10,615 nucleotides of DNA. Origin: Echinococcus granulosus. Lineage: Eukaryota > Platyhelminthes > Cestoda > Cyclophyllidea > Taeniidae. Under the pieces are notes generated by a model that had not been told where the DNA came from, did no database searches, and saw only the letters and a list, made by a program, of their open reading frames with translations. The stretch is from assembly GCF_000524195.1 (NCBI RefSeq), contig NW_020170419.1, positions 378,885-389,499 of the forward strand, written 5' to 3'. How positions within the stretch are numbered: position 1 is the first letter of the stretch; every line of letters begins with the position of its first letter. The position numbers and the translations under genes were made by a program. Of the stretch, positions 7,524-10,615 are shown in pieces.

Positions 7524-7860
7524 ACCATCGTCATCGGCAAAGTGACATCACTTTCCAAGTACCATCGATCGCCAATCTTATTTTTCACTTTGTTGAAACA
7601 TTGCATTTACAGTAAATTATAAAGTCGCGTTGTTTTCCTCCTTGTCAGGACAGAGGAAGCAGATGTTTACATCCTGAAAGTTCATTCTTGTTTTTTGTCT
7701 ACCCACCGACCAAACGGACTTCTTTTAACACAAATGGACCATTCACCGGATCATGTATCGGCTTATTATCGGGTAGCGACCTGAAGCTATGCCTGTGAGT
7801 CTTCAATGGCACCTCTATAATGTGTGCATGTTCCACAAAATAAAACACTTTTTGTTCACT
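7524..7860 (+). other. 3' untranslated region of the Ser/Thr-rich gene
   Basis: This stretch runs from the stop codon to the predicted cleavage region. No long open frame crosses it. Just after the stop it holds a 7-bp inverted repeat, AAAGTGA and TCACTTT separated by two bases (7539-7554). Its end is inferred from the AATAAA at 7839 and is not otherwise marked. Confidence 0.4.
7839..7860 (+). terminator. poly(A) signal and T-rich downstream element
   Basis: A canonical AATAAA at 7839-7844 is followed within ten bases by CTTTTTGTTC, a T/GT-rich element of the kind found downstream of cleavage sites. It lies about 315 bases after the TAA of the plus-strand gene, with no better hexamer between, so it is the likely 3' end of that transcript. 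Confidence 0.5.
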
Positions 7861-9393
7861 CATCACCAGCGCGTTTTTGCCTCCACTATGTTACATTGAG
7901 GTGTACAATTAAATATACACTCATTGTGATGGATAATAAGAAAAGGTAGCTGAGAGTAACCCATCCACTCAGATAAAATAGTTGCACTAATAATCTAGCC
8001 TACTTTCCACTGGCATCTCTCCATTGAATTCAGCCAATTTTCGGATATTCTTTGAGTAACTGGGCTGGGGTGCAAAGGCTACGCAATTGGCAACCCAAAG
8101 AATGTTTAATTAATGGCTGGACGGATTGCTAGACATCCGCTTGACGCAAGGTAACATCATAGATCACTCCATGAAACCGTAACGGTAGGTGGATTGGTGA
8201 AGTCAAAATTTAGCTTTGATTCCCAACTAATTCAATTCTTTTTGTACTGCTGATATTCCCAATGAAATTGCCTGCTACATTGCCTGGTTGGGAAAACACT
8301 TTTAATTAGCATCATGGGCTATTCACTTAAGTGCTGACAAGGCTATGCACAGACAAATGGAAGGACACAAATATGGTTTAAATTGCAGGTTTCGCGCCAA
8401 TACTAAGATATGTGATTATTGAGTGTGACAAATCATTGTTTGTGAAGGAGGGTGTAAGTGAGCACGGTCAATACAACCTCGGCAATGCTAACAAAGCCAC
8501 ATTATTTTGGCTGTATTTGTGGTGTCATGGTTAGACTGATTTTGAAACTGGTGTATAATATGACACCTAGGATTTATGCACCCTGATAAGGAAGTAAGAA
8601 AACGAGGTGGTTCCTAATCTTCATCTTTATTCCTCTTAGTGGTCATCATTTGTCTTTGAGGGTTCCTTAGTATTGGTAGGTTAAGAGAGAGAGTGGTCAG
8701 TAGGAAAACGAGGATGTAAAGAAAAACCTAAAGACATAAATTTAAATGTTTCATTGAATATTCAAAACGAAAATTTGGTGAAAATGCAGAAAAAGCTTTA
8801 CATTTATCATTTTTTTTCGATAAAGATGGAGTAAATGACTAACGGGTATTTTACCTAAGTAAATTCGAAAAGCTTATGCTATTTTTTGTTTATAGCACAA
8901 ATTTCCTAAAATAGCTGCCTCTACAAATTTAGCCCTTTGTACTAGGTGTGCATATTTTATGCGCTATTTGTTTGTATCTGTTATCATGGCTTTCCTTCAG
9001 ATGGTCGATTTAACTCTGCATTCGGTCTCGAGGTGTGCGCTAATTCATTAACGTATCTGTTACTTACCTTGTCAACAGATATTTTTCTATTTCTGGCTAG
9101 TTCGGACCATTAAGATTAATGGATTTTTGGCGAGAAAATAGGTGGATAAAGAGAAAGCAGATAGGTAGGTAAGCAGTACCTCTAGGTCTGTCGATTCATC
9201 AATTCATTTAAGGCAAACTAATTAATTATATACTCATTAACATAAACTTCATCAAATCCACGCTCAGGTAGTGGATGTTGGTCGGAAATCGTCAGTCCTG
9301 TTGGCAATGGTGATAATGATAAGAATGAGTGGGATTGAGAATATGGAGAACCATGGTTTGCAAATCTAACACAATCATCTGTATTTGCACTGG

Positions 9394-9567
9394 ATGCGCT
9401 TGACAGAATTCTCCTTTGTATGTGTTAACTTTAGCGTACTACCTATGCTCTTATTGTGCTTGTTACGATCTGGGAAATGTGCTAATGAATTGCAAGAAAA
9501 ACTACCATTGTATTTCGTGTTTGGACGGACATTCAAAGAAATCGTAAACTCAATTTCTATTGCTTGA
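9394..9567 (+). CDS. marginal small ORF with hydrophobic N-terminus
   Basis: An ATG opens 57 codons starting MRLTEFSF, with a long hydrophobic segment ending PMLLLCLL, then a more polar half (SGKCANELQEKLPLYFVFG). The layout resembles a signal peptide or single membrane span. There is no poly(A) hexamer nearby, no splice evidence and no family resemblance. The opposite strand is also open here, so this is probably chance. Confidence 0.1.
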   Translation: MRLTEFSFVCVNFSVLPMLLLCLLRSGKCANELQEKLPLYFVFGRTFKEIVNSISIA

Positions 9568-9811
9568 ATTCTTACCTTACATTGCACAGGAGGCAGGAGT
9601 TAGACATATCTTGGGGCAAATTCTATTCAAAATTATGAGTTCTTTCGTACTGGGATGAAATCCTAGAGAGCACTTTTGAAAAATTCTAAACCAGTTTTCT
9701 TCTTTATTACTACGTCTACCTAAGGTTAAAGATAAATGGGCCTAGAAGGGTTTAAATACACATAGGTGATTAAATGGATGGTAATGGAAATGTTTCTACT
9801 ATCGCCTCAAA

Positions 9812-9831
9812 ATTGTTGGTCCTCCAACAAT
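9812..9831. repeat. perfect 8-bp hairpin with tetraloop
   Basis: ATTGTTGG and CCAACAAT pair perfectly around the loop TCCT. It is the tightest small hairpin noticed. No gene or terminator context explains it. Confidence 0.5.
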
Positions 9832-10615
9832 AGCCAACGATAATGCATTGACTCCTTACGAGTGAAAGTGACTTTGGAAATACGGAGTTTGACAGATATA
9901 CCCCAATTTGATTTCGGTTTTATTGCCTGTCTATGGCTTGACTCGTCTAGAATGCAGTTTGGGTAAGCGTCTATTATCAACATATAGTAAAGGACAAACG
10001 AAGGAATGACAATGTCTTGGAAAGTCTCGAAAATTTTCTTTCCTTTGCCAACAGTTTGTAGAGGAAGCAGTCTATGTTCGGTAATCTACCTGACCAAATG
10101 CGGCTCCATTAGAAGTGCGAATGTTGTTTACAACATTTAAAACGCTGTGTGTGTTCTGTAATTCATTGTCATGAGGGAACAATTGTCATCCCTCTGCATA
10201 TCACGGTCTTTTTGCAAAATGTACGTATGCAAATCCAAACAGGGCTTTATATCGTGCGGCATTATGATTATTTTAATGAAGAAATTCTTTTGCTGAGTTT
10301 TATGCTATGCGACTGGAGATGTAGAGCGGAAGTAACGTATGTTAGGAAGAAGTAGATAGCTTGAAAGAAATTGAGGCAGATGGGTAGGCAACTGGAGCCT
10401 TTAAGATATAGTCAATTAGAGAAGAAGGGATGAATCCAGACTGACAGATAGTAACTTAGCGCTTCAGGACTCCTAGGCATTGGCCTAGACATGCAACCGG
10501 ATGCCCATAGAATAGCCCGACGTTTAATCATATTGAAATAACTGGTTACATAGTGATTCTGAAGAAAATTTATTCACAGCTGATTACCCTAACCCACAGC
10601 CTTAACCTCCTTATC

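Larger units (their letters stand above)
7861..10615. other. gene-poor 3' part of the window
   Basis: No open frame with splice support or a recognisable domain was seen over about 2.7 kb. Present are short simple repeats (GA run near 8686, GGTA/GATA words near 9160-9175), T/A-rich blocks at 8730-8900, and the hairpin at 9812. A frame at 9394-9567 is marginal. A single CCCTAACCC near the right edge is not a telomeric array. Confidence 0.45.

Noticed and set aside
4627..9624. Shared GACATATCTTGGG word at 4627 and 9604, followed by similar GCAAA
   Set aside because: A 13-base match between two places is expected about once in a window this long, and similarity does not extend on either side.
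10149..10355. Plus-strand frame near the right end
   Set aside because: It begins with GTG, and has no splice signals, domain content or poly(A) support.
10583..10600. CCCTAACCC near the right edge as telomere-like sequence
   Set aside because: Only one unit plus a fragment is present, which is expected by chance.

Overview
This window looks like eukaryotic nuclear DNA, most likely from a metazoan. It is moderately AT-rich, gene-poor and full of short degenerate repeats. Its only convincing protein-coding signals need GT-AG introns of a few hundred bases and AATAAA poly(A) signals. I see no bacterial operon, Shine-Dalgarno pattern, CRISPR array, rRNA or complete tRNA. The intron sizes and texture would fit a flatworm such as a tapeworm, but that is a guess, because no protein here is one I can name.

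Layout. Positions 1-370 hold an old, diverged tandem duplication with a period of about 180-187 bp, followed by a hairpin. Positions 370-1500 carry purine-rich tracts and short repeats. At 1519 there is a single sequence that resembles a Tc1/mariner transposon end. A run of 13 G lies at 1794-1806. From there to about 4100 I see only small hairpins. At 4103-4288 a weak candidate terminal exon ends in a hydrophobic tail and is followed by clustered AATAAA motifs. At 4924-5093 a TATA-like element is followed by a short coding-looking stretch that could be a first exon. Positions 5907-6341, minus strand, form the longest open frame (144 codons). It is protein-like but has no ATG in its first part and probably represents a terminal exon or a gene fragment.

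The best-supported gene is on the plus strand at 6418-7523. Three exons join in a consistent reading frame and encode a 105-residue protein with a charged N-terminal half and a Ser/Thr-rich C-terminal tail. A poly(A) signal follows at 7839. I do not recognise this protein or the minus-strand one. If the 5025 exon belongs to the same gene, the minus-strand frame would sit antisense inside its first intron.

From about 7870 to 10615 the sequence is non-coding as far as I can see, apart from a perfect 8-bp hairpin at 9812-9831 and a marginal small ORF at 9394. No pathway or multi-gene system can be inferred. The points worth checking are the two unrecognised proteins and their overlapping arrangement.
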